Below the pieces are notes generated by a model. It was not told where the DNA came from, did no database searches, and worked only from the letters and a program-made list of their open reading frames with translations. From assembly GCF_030546755.1 (NCBI RefSeq), contig NZ_JAUOPE010000007.1, positions 124,001-188,000 of the forward strand: DNA of 64,000 nucleotides. Direction: 5' to 3'. Both the position numbers and the translations under genes were made by a program. This stretch comes from Colwellia sp. 1_MG-2023 (GTDB lineage Bacteria > Pseudomonadota > Gammaproteobacteria > Enterobacterales > Alteromonadaceae). Shown in pieces: positions 44,172 to 53,269 of this stretch (the first letter of the stretch is position 1; every line of letters begins with the position of its first letter).

Positions 44172-45818
44172 CTAATCACAACAAATACCTGCTTGCTCTA
44201 ATAATTGTTTAATAGGTAAAAGCTCTTTTTCAAATTGACGCCATTTTCCGTGAGAGCTTTTATAAATTTTTTGTCGTACCTGTGTGGCACTTGCTGTAGT
44301 AGACGGTGCAGTGTTATTTTGAAAATCGCTACAAGTTGATTGCCAGTCAAGTTGACAAAAAGCAATTAACTTTTTTGCTTCTGTGGTTAAGTCATTTACG
44401 ACATCTTCATAAGCTACTTGATGAATAACCCCTGGGAGTATGCTATACCAGTGCTGCATCATTTTGTGATGTTCAATGTAATATTGCGCCAACTCAATTA
44501 GGTCATACGAAAAAGGATAGCCGTTTGTAAAAAGTTGTTTATAAATAGAATAACAAGTATCCAAAGGATGCCGAGTAACATGAATTACTTTGGCATTAGG
44601 TAGTGCTAAATGTATAAGACCAATATAGAGAGAATTGAGCGGTAATTTATCGATAAAGTGCTTAGTATGCCCAGTTTCAGGTCGAGTACTCTTGATGTAA
44701 TTTTCACCTAACCGTTTAAAATTTAATTCGCTGGTTAACTCAACTAACGCCTGTCTTGAATTAGGCGGGATACTGGTTGTATTTTTTACTTCGTCCATCA
44801 TACATAAAGCAAAATTATTAAGCTCTCCTGCACTAAACACATCTCGATGACCACTTACTATTCGCTCAACCAAGGTTGAACCGGTGCGAGGCAAACCTAA
44901 AATAAAAATAGCTTCATCATTATCACATGACACCGATAAACCTTTTTTCTTATTAAAAAGAGATTGGTTAAAGGTTGTTCTGATCTTTTGTATGGTGGAT
45001 AAATCATGTTTAACATCGTACTTCATATAAGCACGACGCACGGTTGCTCCATGATTAAGCTGAGTAAAACTCTGTGTAAACAAGCCTAAATCTTCTAGCT
45101 CTTTTGCTAAGGCATAGTGCATTTGTGCTTTACCAATGGGATGCTTGATACCTTGAGATAATACTTGTTCAATCGGCTTTATGTGGTTGCTGACTGGCGT
45201 TTGTTTTTTCAAACTTGAGCGTAAAAGGTATGCTTCAAAATCTTGTGGATTCAATGAAATAGCTTTATTGAGATGTTGCTCAGCTAATTCAATTTCACCT
45301 TGATAACGTTCAATAGAGGCTAAATTAAAATAAAGTTGAGCACACTGTTTTGGTTGCTGTTTTTCAATCACAATTGTGAGTGCTTGTTGGTAATAGAAGT
45401 TTGCTTGCTGATAATCCATTAAGTGGGTAAACATAACAGCAAAGTCACTACACTGTTTGCTGTTAGTTAATCTTAGGTTTTTAAGATTTTCCGCCAACTT
45501 TATTGCTTGAACTTTATCAGACATAGATAATAAAGTTGTCACCTTCTGGTACTGCCATTGAAAATTATGAGGTTGTAAACCAATTGCCTTATCAATAGCT
45601 ATAATTGCGGTTGGAAATTGTTTGAGCTGAAAGTCTAGAAAGCTGGTAGCGTACCAACCATCAGCATTCTTTGGAAAATCTTGATTAATTTTTTGACAGG
45701 CTTGTTGCGCCAAAGAGACTTTTCTTTCGTTTATATATGTCCAAGCTTGATCTAACCTTGATTCAATATCAACAGGGTTAGTAGGAAAGCTTGTGGAAAA
45801 AGAATTATTATCAAGCAT
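44172..45818 (-). CDS. TPR-repeat sulfotransferase
   Basis: 548 residues. The N-terminal half holds several tetratricopeptide repeats (WYATSFLDFQLKQFPTAIIA, LYFNLASIERYQGEIELAEQ, LNKAISLNPQDFEAYLL). The C-terminal half is a sulfotransferase domain with the 5'-phosphosulfate loop ILGLPRTGSTLVERIVSGH, and VTRHPLDTCYSIYKQ as the 3'-phosphate-binding segment. PAPS would be the donor; the acceptor is unknown. No signal peptide, so cytoplasmic. Such TPR-sulfotransferases frequently accompany TonB receptors in marine gammaproteobacteria without an explained role. Downstream of the receptor, upstream of the MFS gene. Confidence 0.85.
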   Translation of the reverse strand: MLDNNSFSTSFPTNPVDIESRLDQAWTYINERKVSLAQQACQKINQDFPKNADGWYATSFLDFQLKQFPTAIIAIDKAIGLQPHNFQWQYQKVTTLLSMSDKVQAIKLAENLKNLRLTNSKQCSDFAVMFTHLMDYQQANFYYQQALTIVIEKQQPKQCAQLYFNLASIERYQGEIELAEQHLNKAISLNPQDFEAYLLRSSLKKQTPVSNHIKPIEQVLSQGIKHPIGKAQMHYALAKELEDLGLFTQSFTQLNHGATVRRAYMKYDVKHDLSTIQKIRTTFNQSLFNKKKGLSVSCDNDEAIFILGLPRTGSTLVERIVSGHRDVFSAGELNNFALCMMDEVKNTTSIPPNSRQALVELTSELNFKRLGENYIKSTRPETGHTKHFIDKLPLNSLYIGLIHLALPNAKVIHVTRHPLDTCYSIYKQLFTNGYPFSYDLIELAQYYIEHHKMMQHWYSILPGVIHQVAYEDVVNDLTTEAKKLIAFCQLDWQSTCSDFQNNTAPSTTASATQVRQKIYKSSHGKWRQFEKELLPIKQLLEQAGICCD

Positions 45819-45871
45819 ACAGGCTCAGCAAGTAAAAAAGTGTGACAACAACATAACTTTTTGTGTAAACG

Positions 45872-45917
45872 CTAGCAACCGTGATGTCAGCGAACAAAAC
45901 CAACATACGGTTGCTAG
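45872..45917 (-). terminator. Hairpin 7 bases after the TonB receptor stop
   Basis: CTAGCAACCGT and ACGGTTGCTAG form an 11-bp stem with a 24-nt loop, no T-tail. It may partly terminate or protect the 3' end of the abundant receptor mRNA before the sulfotransferase gene. Confidence 0.5.
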
Positions 45918-45924
45918 TAATCAT

Positions 45925-48423
45925 TTAGAACTGATAGCTTGCCGATAAACCAATAGTTCGGGGCTGACTTATATAATCTTTAGATGAATTACCTAAAAAG
46001 TTTTCAGCAGGATCGGTCCCCATTGCACTTTCAGGAATAACCCCAGTTACGCCATCTTCGTTAAATACGTTTTTAATGTAAAGCGTTACATCCCAATTAT
46101 CGGCACTGATGCGGGTACTTAATCCCCAAATGGAAAAGGCATCAATATCTGCTTGATATTTCCCCTCGCCTAAGGCATTTAAAGTATCTGACTGGTAATA
46201 ACCATTAACTTGCGTTATCCAATACATATCATTATCCAATGTATGGGTGTAGTCTAATGACACACTAAAGGTACTTTCTGGTGTGGAAGGTAAACGAGTA
46301 CCATCAGCAGCAACTAAATATGTTGCTTCGGTTGAACTTGCGCCTGATGGTGCATAAAAATCATCAGTGAGTTCTGCTTTTGCATAAGCATAACCAACAA
46401 CATAATGTAAATCGTCACTTAGATAGCCTTGCAATTCCAATTCAACCCCAGACGTTTGAGCTGATTGCCCATTGGCTACCGCAAAAAAACCCCAAGTGGT
46501 TGCAGTATTTAACTGCGGATCTTGCCAATCAATTAAAAAGGTAGAAAGAGTATAGCTATGGGCGCCTCCATCTAAGTATCCCTTTAAACCTAATTCATAG
46601 TTAGTAACAGAATCAGAGGTGTACTGTTGCCATTCTGGTCTTTCTTCTAAAGCGCCACTTAATGGTACTGCATTTGCCCCACCACGACGATAACCTTCTG
46701 CGTAAGTAGCGTATAACATAGTGTCTTTAGATAAATCGTAAGAAATATTTCCTTTAAATAATGTGTCACTCTCATCTGTTTCAAAATTTGGTTCATCACT
46801 TAAAAATGGCCAAATTGGTAATGAAAGAACTGTGTCATTATTAAATGTATTATCAAAATAACGGGCACCAATGGTTGTGCGTAACTTATCTGAAAAGTGA
46901 TACGTAACTTCACCAAAGACAGCAGTATCTTTAAAGCTTTGATTTCTCACATAATGAAAATCATTATCCGTGTAAACCATGCCATATCCGCCCATGGTAT
47001 CCCACCACGTTGAAAATGCTGAAAATGCCCATTCTTGATAACCTGGCATATAACTATCTTGAGTAGAAAGCGTGTCTTGATCCATATAATAAGCACCAAC
47101 CACCCAATCAATATTATTGTTACGTTCATTAGAGACTAAGCGTAATTCTTGAACGAAAGCTTCTTCTTTATATCCACGTTCGGCCATGGCTAAAGGACGA
47201 GGAGAGCCATAGTAAAGACCACTGAACCAATCATTTTGAGCATAAAATCCCGTATTATCACTGATTGAGTTTCCTTCGTGAGTATATTGCGAAGAGCTTG
47301 ACGTTAACGTAGCAAAGCCTAAATTCCATTCTACTTCGAGTGAAGTTAATGACACATCACGATCTGATGGTTCTAATAATACGGCACCATTTTCATAATC
47401 ACCGTAAGACTGCTCACTTCCATCAGTCCAATTTGTTCCTCGTGTCACTTGACGGCGCCCCCCTATTTCATCACTTTGAAACTGGTGCGCGAGTAAAAAG
47501 GTCAGATCATTTGTTGCTTCAAATAATGCTGAAATTCGACCATAAGTTATATCGACGCTATCCGCATCTTTGACACTTCTAAAGGTATTTCCACCTGTCG
47601 CTAGATCTCCATTAGTTGCCGGTGCATTATAACCACTCGAAGCAACAAAACCGCCACTTGGGTCAAAATTAGCAGGAGGAGTCGATCCCATTGGAGCACG
47701 TGAATTGTCAGTTAAGTTATAAACATTTGAATAATCAACAATACCGTCATTATCAACTTTTCCAACATTAGCACGAATAGCAAAATTGTCTGAAAGTGGT
47801 AAATTGACCATGACATCTGTATTTAAATTAAAGCCATCTGAGCCTTCGGTTTGACCATAGTTGGCACTAGCTGAGCCGTAAAATTCATCCGTTTCAGGAC
47901 GATTCATTCTATATTTAACAGTACCTGCCAATGAACCAGAGCCATACAATGTCCCTTGAGGTCCACGTAACACCTCAACCATCGCAACATCTTTTAAAAT
48001 AAAATTAGCATACATAGGCGTATCATTAATATAAGAAGCGACAGTAGGAACGGCAGACAAAGCGACATCTCCGTTAGAGCCGCCATCAACGTTTACACCG
48101 CGAATAATAACACCATTAACCGCTCCAGAATTTCGATAACCACGATCTACAACGGTAATACCAGCAACATTTCGCATAAGATCTGAAGAATCAATAATTC
48201 CAGCGCTTTCAAGCTCACTACCAGAAACGGCTGAGATATTATATGGAATTTCTTGAATCGTTTGTGAGCGGCGGTTAGCGGTAACTTCAATTATTTCAAT
48301 TTTACCTTTTTCAGCCGTTGGTTCTTCGGCAGCATTCACTTTTAACGATGGTAAAGATATTAATAATGCAGCACTCACTGCGCTTGATATTACTGATTTA
48401 TTAAATGTTGTATGTTTCATCAT
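45925..48423 (-). CDS. TonB-dependent outer-membrane receptor
   Basis: 832 residues. A signal peptide (ISSAVSAALLISLPSLKVNA) is followed by a TonB-box-like IEIIEVTANRR, a plug domain (IPYNISAVSGSELESAG, VEVLRGPQGTLYGSGSLAG) and a 22-strand barrel ending in the terminal aromatic YQF. Active import of a large or scarce substrate across the outer membrane, energised by TonB. GAGGAA lies before the ATG; operator B is centred about 80 bases upstream, next to a TTGATT-N18-TATAAA promoter. The substrate is not known, but no siderophore genes are nearby. Confidence 0.9.
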   Translation of the reverse strand: MMKHTTFNKSVISSAVSAALLISLPSLKVNAAEEPTAEKGKIEIIEVTANRRSQTIQEIPYNISAVSGSELESAGIIDSSDLMRNVAGITVVDRGYRNSGAVNGVIIRGVNVDGGSNGDVALSAVPTVASYINDTPMYANFILKDVAMVEVLRGPQGTLYGSGSLAGTVKYRMNRPETDEFYGSASANYGQTEGSDGFNLNTDVMVNLPLSDNFAIRANVGKVDNDGIVDYSNVYNLTDNSRAPMGSTPPANFDPSGGFVASSGYNAPATNGDLATGGNTFRSVKDADSVDITYGRISALFEATNDLTFLLAHQFQSDEIGGRRQVTRGTNWTDGSEQSYGDYENGAVLLEPSDRDVSLTSLEVEWNLGFATLTSSSSQYTHEGNSISDNTGFYAQNDWFSGLYYGSPRPLAMAERGYKEEAFVQELRLVSNERNNNIDWVVGAYYMDQDTLSTQDSYMPGYQEWAFSAFSTWWDTMGGYGMVYTDNDFHYVRNQSFKDTAVFGEVTYHFSDKLRTTIGARYFDNTFNNDTVLSLPIWPFLSDEPNFETDESDTLFKGNISYDLSKDTMLYATYAEGYRRGGANAVPLSGALEERPEWQQYTSDSVTNYELGLKGYLDGGAHSYTLSTFLIDWQDPQLNTATTWGFFAVANGQSAQTSGVELELQGYLSDDLHYVVGYAYAKAELTDDFYAPSGASSTEATYLVAADGTRLPSTPESTFSVSLDYTHTLDNDMYWITQVNGYYQSDTLNALGEGKYQADIDAFSIWGLSTRISADNWDVTLYIKNVFNEDGVTGVIPESAMGTDPAENFLGNSSKDYISQPRTIGLSASYQF

Positions 48424-48490
48424 ATTCCTCAGAACTCATGGTTTATTTTTATACTGAATTTAGGTTAGAGTAATCAAACCTGATGACATA

Positions 48491-48520
48491 GTGCCAGTTT
48501 CGGACTTGTGTTAGGTCCAG
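48491..48520 (-). promoter_or_regulatory. Operator B of the MocR-type regulon (TonB receptor)
   Basis: On the plus strand GTGCCAG-N16-GGTCCAG; read towards the receptor gene CTGGACC-N16-CTGGCAC. It lies just upstream of a -35/-10 candidate (TTGATT-N18-TATAAA), a position that suits activation. Confidence 0.7.
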
Positions 48521-48529
48521 TTTAATTCG

Positions 48530-49387
48530 TTAGTTTTGATGGTTACTTTTTGGTATTGTGAGCTGGCCAAGCTTTCTCAACTCACTGTTTTTGCGTTCAT
48601 TTTCAGTAGAAAAAGCAAAAGTAATTGGGTTATCTCTAAAACTTTTAAGTGGTTGTCCTAAGCCATGTAGACCACGCTCGCGATTTCGACGAACCAAAGC
48701 AAAATCAATTTCAACAGGAAATATTTCCTTATTTATACCTGCTTGATGGATAACGCTCCCATCAGGTGCAACGATTATGGATTTACCATTGCCAAAATCA
48801 CCTAAACCATTAACAGTAAATACATAACACTGGTTCATTGCTGCTGTTGCCTGTGCCATAGATAATTCAACATTACGATCTATCGTGCCGGTAAGTGTTG
48901 GATAAATAAGAACTTCAGCACCAAGACAAACTAGATTGCGTGCAACTTCAGGAAACCAGAGATCATAACAAATAGCGACACCTATTCGACCTTGAGGAAC
49001 GTCAAAAACTACAAAGTCTTGGCCACTAGAAACGCCTGATTCATAAGGACAAAATGGATATATTTTACGATAACGTTTTACCACAACACCTTCATTATTA
49101 ATCACAGAGGTAGTGTTAAAAATTTCATCTTCATCTTTCTCATAATCTGAACCAGGAATAAGCCAAATGTTCAGCTCTTTAGCGAGTGCACAGTAAAATT
49201 TTTCAGCTTTGCTTGGCAACTTCTCTGCATATTTTTTTTCGGGCCCATAAGTTAAAAGTTCACTCAAAACAATCATATCTAGCCAAGGAAAACGTTTTTT
49301 CGTTTTTGTAATTTCTTCACCAATAATGGCTAAGTTATCACCACAAGGTAGTGACAGTTGCATACCTGCAATAGAAAAATGACTCAT
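48530..49387 (-). CDS. Nitrilase-superfamily carbon-nitrogen hydrolase
   Basis: 285 residues with the Glu-Lys-Cys triad of the nitrilase superfamily: Glu in VLSELLTYG, Lys in VKRYRKIYPF, Cys in GVAICYDLWFPEVARNL. Members cleave amides or N-carbamoyl compounds, e.g. N-carbamoylputrescine or omega-amides; the family part cannot be fixed from sequence. Cytoplasmic. Operator C precedes it. It could release an amine or omega-amino acid that the aminotransferases of the same island consume. Confidence 0.85.
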   Translation of the reverse strand: MSHFSIAGMQLSLPCGDNLAIIGEEITKTKKRFPWLDMIVLSELLTYGPEKKYAEKLPSKAEKFYCALAKELNIWLIPGSDYEKDEDEIFNTTSVINNEGVVVKRYRKIYPFCPYESGVSSGQDFVVFDVPQGRIGVAICYDLWFPEVARNLVCLGAEVLIYPTLTGTIDRNVELSMAQATAAMNQCYVFTVNGLGDFGNGKSIIVAPDGSVIHQAGINKEIFPVEIDFALVRRNRERGLHGLGQPLKSFRDNPITFAFSTENERKNSELRKLGQLTIPKSNHQN

Positions 49388-49465
49388 TAACTGACTCTCA
49401 ATGTAATATTTATGAAACTAAGTGAAGTTAAATCTACTCTACTAAGTTTATTCGATAAGACGATA

Positions 49466-49495
49466 GTACCAGATGGTTACTAGCGTTAGGTCCAG
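49466..49495 (-). promoter_or_regulatory. Operator C of the MocR-type regulon (C-N hydrolase)
   Basis: Plus strand GTACCAG-N16-GGTCCAG, i.e. CTGGACC-N16-CTGGTAC in gene direction, 79-108 bases upstream of the hydrolase ATG. Shares the extended right half CTGGTACTAT with operators B and D (CTGGCACTAT). Confidence 0.7.
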
Positions 49496-49531
49496 ATTTG
49501 AATAGTGGTTGAATTCACGTGTTGGTGGCAC

Positions 49532-51403
49532 TCAAGTGCTAGTGTTATTAAGGTAATCTAATTGGCGAACAAAGCAGTAATTTTGATCAAACCATTTCAT
49601 CTCATTGCCATCCATAATGACATAAAAACCTTTAACTTCGCCATATCCCCATAAGTTCCACTGACGATAATACATATCTCCTTCGACCCACCAACGGCCA
49701 AAATCAGACTCAACACTATGCCCACCAGTGTGCCCCACCATAGTGCCATCACTTAATAATTCGATCGTACAAGGAACGCCATAAACCATCTGACACTCTA
49801 AAACCGCACCTGAAAGCACTTTTTTCATAGAATCATGTGTCAATAAATGCCCTTTGGCATCCGATAATTTTTCTTCAAACTCAGCCGTTAATTGGTGTAT
49901 TAATTCTGCCAATTTACTTACTCCTGAGCGAATTTTATCCGTAGGAATACTGGTAATTCCCATACGAAAACAATTTTCGGGATAAGCCGAACTTGCAAAA
50001 TACCGCTTAACAGGCTCTATTAATATGCCTATTTCAGCCGCTTTTTCTCGCAAATATTCGCCATCAAGTTGCTTAGGTCCAGTGATCCAGTATGCCGTTC
50101 CACCTTGAATAGGTCCGGTATCAATACAATTGGGTAAATAAATGTTTAAGGCTTCTCTTAATTCTAACCAACGCTCAAAAAACACCTTATGTAAGTGCAT
50201 CATAAACGCATCGTAATAACCTAAAGATAAGAAGTAAGCAACAGCCCGCTGATTAGATAAAGGCGGATTACGCATTACCATTTTTCTCAATTTTTTAAGC
50301 TCAAGAATAACGGCACTATCGGCAACAATAAACGCTATCTGTACGCCAGAAACTAACACCTTTGATAAACAAGAAATGTACACCACGCGATTATTTTTAT
50401 CTAAACTACGTAATGCTGGGTGTGGTTGACCTAGAAAATTACTCTCAAATTCAAAATCGTCCTCAATAATTAAAAAGTCATGTAGTTGAGCTTTTTTGAG
50501 CAATTGATCTCGGCGATCCATCGACATCGTTATACTGGTAGGTGTTTGATGACTTGGGGTTGTATAGATAATGTCACAATCATTAAGCTTGTCATCCACC
50601 ACGACACCTTTATCATCAATTTCTTGATGAATTAACTTAGCCCCTTGTTTTAATAATAATTCCCTCATCTCAGGATAACCTGGTTCTTCTAGAGCTACCG
50701 TGACAGAATCATCAACAAAAAGCTTACTAATTAAATACAACGCTTGCTGCGTTCCCACCGTAATTAATATTTCTTCTCTACTGGCTTGAATACCTCGCCG
50801 AGGCAAAATTTTACTTCGTATTTCATCAAGTAGCATAGGATCATCTTGCAAACCTTGTAATTCAGACCATTGATAAATTTCACCACTAGCATTTGCTCGA
50901 TTGTTGACATCTCGCCATTCCTTTATTGGGTAAAGTGATGAATCGAATTTTCCGTCGATAAAAGGAAAGGTATATCGTCTCCAGTTCACTGGACATGAAG
51001 TTTGATTGGTGGTTGACAACGCCCCTTTAAATTTAGCGTTATGAGTTAACTTTTGACTATTAATTGGCAGATTTTTACTTGATTTAGCTAATTGTTCACT
51101 CCTTAAATCTTCTAATTCTTGAGCCTTGCCAGTGCTAGCCACATAGCCTTTGTGAATATCACTACTTACAAAAATACCACTACGCTCTTTTGATATTAAA
51201 TAACCTTCGTCAATTAAAGCTTGATACACTAAAACTATGGTATTTCTTGAAACATTGAGTTGTTTAGCAAGTTTACGGGAAGAGGGAAACTTACTATTAG
51301 GTGGAAAAGAGCCAACAAGAATACCTTCTACCATTTTCGTACGAATTTGGCTTTGTAAACTTTCCTCTGCTTCATGATCTATATGAATTAGGCGATTAAT
51401 CAT
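49532..51403 (-). CDS. MocR/GabR-type PLP-dependent regulator with extra C-terminal domain
   Basis: 623 residues, longer than the usual 460-500 of this family. Residues about 8-80 are a GntR-type winged helix (SSRKLAKQLNVSRNTIVLVY); about 130-510 is a fold-type I aminotransferase domain (ITVGTQQALYLISKL, ALEEPGYPEMRELL, EDDFEFESNFLG, PLP lysine in SCLSKVLVSGVQIAF). Residues about 523-623 form an added domain with GTMVGHTGGH, GRWWVEGDMYYRQW and FYVIMDGNEMKWFDQ, a beta-rich pattern like small ligand-binding domains of secreted proteins; I do not recognise it in other MocR proteins. Members sense amines or amino acids through PLP. Most likely the regulator of operators A-D. TTGACA at 51457-51452 may be its -35. 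Confidence 0.85.
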   Translation of the reverse strand: MINRLIHIDHEAEESLQSQIRTKMVEGILVGSFPPNSKFPSSRKLAKQLNVSRNTIVLVYQALIDEGYLISKERSGIFVSSDIHKGYVASTGKAQELEDLRSEQLAKSSKNLPINSQKLTHNAKFKGALSTTNQTSCPVNWRRYTFPFIDGKFDSSLYPIKEWRDVNNRANASGEIYQWSELQGLQDDPMLLDEIRSKILPRRGIQASREEILITVGTQQALYLISKLFVDDSVTVALEEPGYPEMRELLLKQGAKLIHQEIDDKGVVVDDKLNDCDIIYTTPSHQTPTSITMSMDRRDQLLKKAQLHDFLIIEDDFEFESNFLGQPHPALRSLDKNNRVVYISCLSKVLVSGVQIAFIVADSAVILELKKLRKMVMRNPPLSNQRAVAYFLSLGYYDAFMMHLHKVFFERWLELREALNIYLPNCIDTGPIQGGTAYWITGPKQLDGEYLREKAAEIGILIEPVKRYFASSAYPENCFRMGITSIPTDKIRSGVSKLAELIHQLTAEFEEKLSDAKGHLLTHDSMKKVLSGAVLECQMVYGVPCTIELLSDGTMVGHTGGHSVESDFGRWWVEGDMYYRQWNLWGYGEVKGFYVIMDGNEMKWFDQNYCFVRQLDYLNNTST

Positions 51404-51486
51404 ATAACTATTTAATACCTTTTATTGCTAATGTAAAAGAAAAGCACAAGCTGTCAAACCTAAATACAGTCCACCTAAACACTTAA

Positions 51487-51516
51487 TTAAAAAAGGCCAG
51501 AATATATCAGGCCTTT
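51487..51516 (-). terminator. Terminator of gabDT, or attenuator before the MocR gene
   Basis: AAAGGCC/GGCCTTT stem with an 11-nt loop, followed on the minus strand by T-rich sequence (TTTTTTAATT). It lies 410 bases after the gabT stop and about 90 before the MocR ATG. Confidence 0.7.
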
Positions 51517-51743
51517 ATGTTGCTATAATTTACAATTAAAATCAGCACATTATGTTTAAAACATAAGATTAATTGTCCAAGCTTAATTATCTAAATTTAA
51601 ATACCCAAATTTAATTACACAATGAACTAATTTTATTTAACTCATTTAACGTTGTGACAAAGGCATAGTCAGATCCATCACTAAAGCAACATTTTAAATA
51701 TAGTTAAATATCTACAGCATACACCGAACACTTTTTGGCCATA

Positions 51744-51773
51744 GTGCCAGTTTAAGTATTTCGATTGGACCAG
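51744..51773 (-). promoter_or_regulatory. Operator D of the MocR-type regulon
   Basis: Plus strand GTGCCAG-N16-GGACCAG, i.e. CTGGTCC-N16-CTGGCAC in the direction of the MocR gene, whose ATG is about 340 bases away. Suggests autoregulation through a long leader. Confidence 0.6.
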
Positions 51774-51928
51774 AATTTACTTAATAATTTCTTAATCTTG
51801 CCTGCTTAACTCAAAGTCAATTTCTAATTACTTATTAATAAAAGCTAAAATAGTGAATGCTCATAATGACAGGTAAAATGCTTAGGCTGTCATTATGAGT
51901 ATGTGAAGTAAAAAATGAAGGAATAAAG

Positions 51929-53209
51929 CTAACTTGCTAATTCTTTAAAAAGCTCAGCAAAAGAAGCCAATCCCTCTTCAATGATTTCATCACTGGCGGT
52001 CAGTGCAGGTAAAAAACGTATTACGTTACCGTAAAACCCACAAGCTAGCAGTACTAAATTATATCTTGCTGCGTTAGCAATAATCGCTTGAGTTAACGCT
52101 GTATTTGGTTGTTCAGCGTCACCTTGTTGAATCAGTTCAATGGCAATCATAGCGCCAGTATTTCTTACATCTAAGATAAGTTCTGAATACTGCTGTTGCA
52201 AAGCGGATAATTTTTTATTGAATAGATCGCCAATTGCTATAGCACGCTCAATAAGATTTTCTTCTTCAATAACATCCAATACAGCCAGAGCAGCGGCACA
52301 TGCCACAGGAGAGCCACCATAAGTGCCACCTAAACCACCGGGTAATGGCGCATCCATGATTTCACTTTTACCAACAACGGCTGCAATAGGAAAGCCTCCA
52401 GCAATCCCCTTAGCCATAGTCATGAGATCAGCTTCAACACCAGAATATTCCATATTGAACATTCGCCCCGTTCGACCAAATCCTGTTTGGATTTCATCGG
52501 CGATAAGCACAATACCATGTTCATCACAAATGTGACGCAAGGCTTTCAAAAAACTAGCAGGAGCTTGGTAAAACCCGCCTTCTCCTTGTATTGGTTCTAC
52601 GATAATTGCAGCTACATCACTGGGTGCAATATCAACCTTAAATAAGTTTTCTAACGCTTTTAATGATTCATCAACCGAAATTCCGTGGCAATCAATAGGA
52701 AATGGGGCATGAAAAATATCACCTGGGAAAGGCCCAAACAAATATTTATATGGAGTAATTTTACCCGTTAGCGCCATGGTTAAATTTGTACGACCATGAA
52801 ATCCTCCATTGAAAGCGATAACACCTCGACGCTTAGTATGGGCACGAGCAATTTTAACGCAGTTTTCTACGGCTTCTGCCCCTGTTGAAACAAAAATGGC
52901 TTTTTTATCTGACTCACCTGGCGCTATTTTCGTTAACTTTTCAGCCAATTCAACAGCAACTTCATAAGGGTTAACCATGACACAAGTGTGACTAAATTTA
53001 TCTACTTGTTTATTTACCGCATCAATAACTGTTGGATGACTGTGACCTGTATTACAGACCGCAATACCTGTACCAAAATCAATATAACGCTTCCCTTCAA
53101 CATCCCAGACCTCGGCATTTTTTGCATGATCTATGTATACAGGATAAATATTGCCTTGCCCGCGGGCTATGACGTGGTTTTTTCTTGCTTGTAAGTTTTC
53201 ATTTTTCAT
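51929..53209 (-). CDS. gabT: 4-aminobutyrate aminotransferase
   Basis: 426 residues, class III aminotransferase with GabT features: GTGIAVCNTGHSHP, FVSTGAEAVENCVKIAR, AFNGGFHGRTNLTMALTGK, IVEPIQGEGG, LIADEIQTGFGRTGRM, PLP lysine in TMAKGIAGGFPIAAVVG, and GGTYGGSPVAC. Converts GABA and 2-oxoglutarate to succinic semialdehyde and glutamate in the cytoplasm. Follows gabD by 60 bases in one transcript. 5-Aminovalerate would be an alternative substrate. Confidence 0.93.
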   Translation of the reverse strand: MKNENLQARKNHVIARGQGNIYPVYIDHAKNAEVWDVEGKRYIDFGTGIAVCNTGHSHPTVIDAVNKQVDKFSHTCVMVNPYEVAVELAEKLTKIAPGESDKKAIFVSTGAEAVENCVKIARAHTKRRGVIAFNGGFHGRTNLTMALTGKITPYKYLFGPFPGDIFHAPFPIDCHGISVDESLKALENLFKVDIAPSDVAAIIVEPIQGEGGFYQAPASFLKALRHICDEHGIVLIADEIQTGFGRTGRMFNMEYSGVEADLMTMAKGIAGGFPIAAVVGKSEIMDAPLPGGLGGTYGGSPVACAAALAVLDVIEEENLIERAIAIGDLFNKKLSALQQQYSELILDVRNTGAMIAIELIQQGDAEQPNTALTQAIIANAARYNLVLLACGFYGNVIRFLPALTASDEIIEEGLASFAELFKELAS

Positions 53210-53269
53210 AATTTTTATCTTTATTTATTTGATTTCAAAAAGTGACTAACGTGTCATTGAAAACGTCAG

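Larger units (their letters stand above)
51404..51928. other. Regulatory gap between gabT and the MocR gene
   Basis: 525 bases without a gene. It holds, in minus-strand order, operator D (51744-51773), a terminator-like hairpin (51487-51516) and a TTGACA -35 candidate (51452-51457) for the MocR gene. The rest is AT-rich with repeated TAAATTTAA-type words and nothing recognised. Confidence 0.55.
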
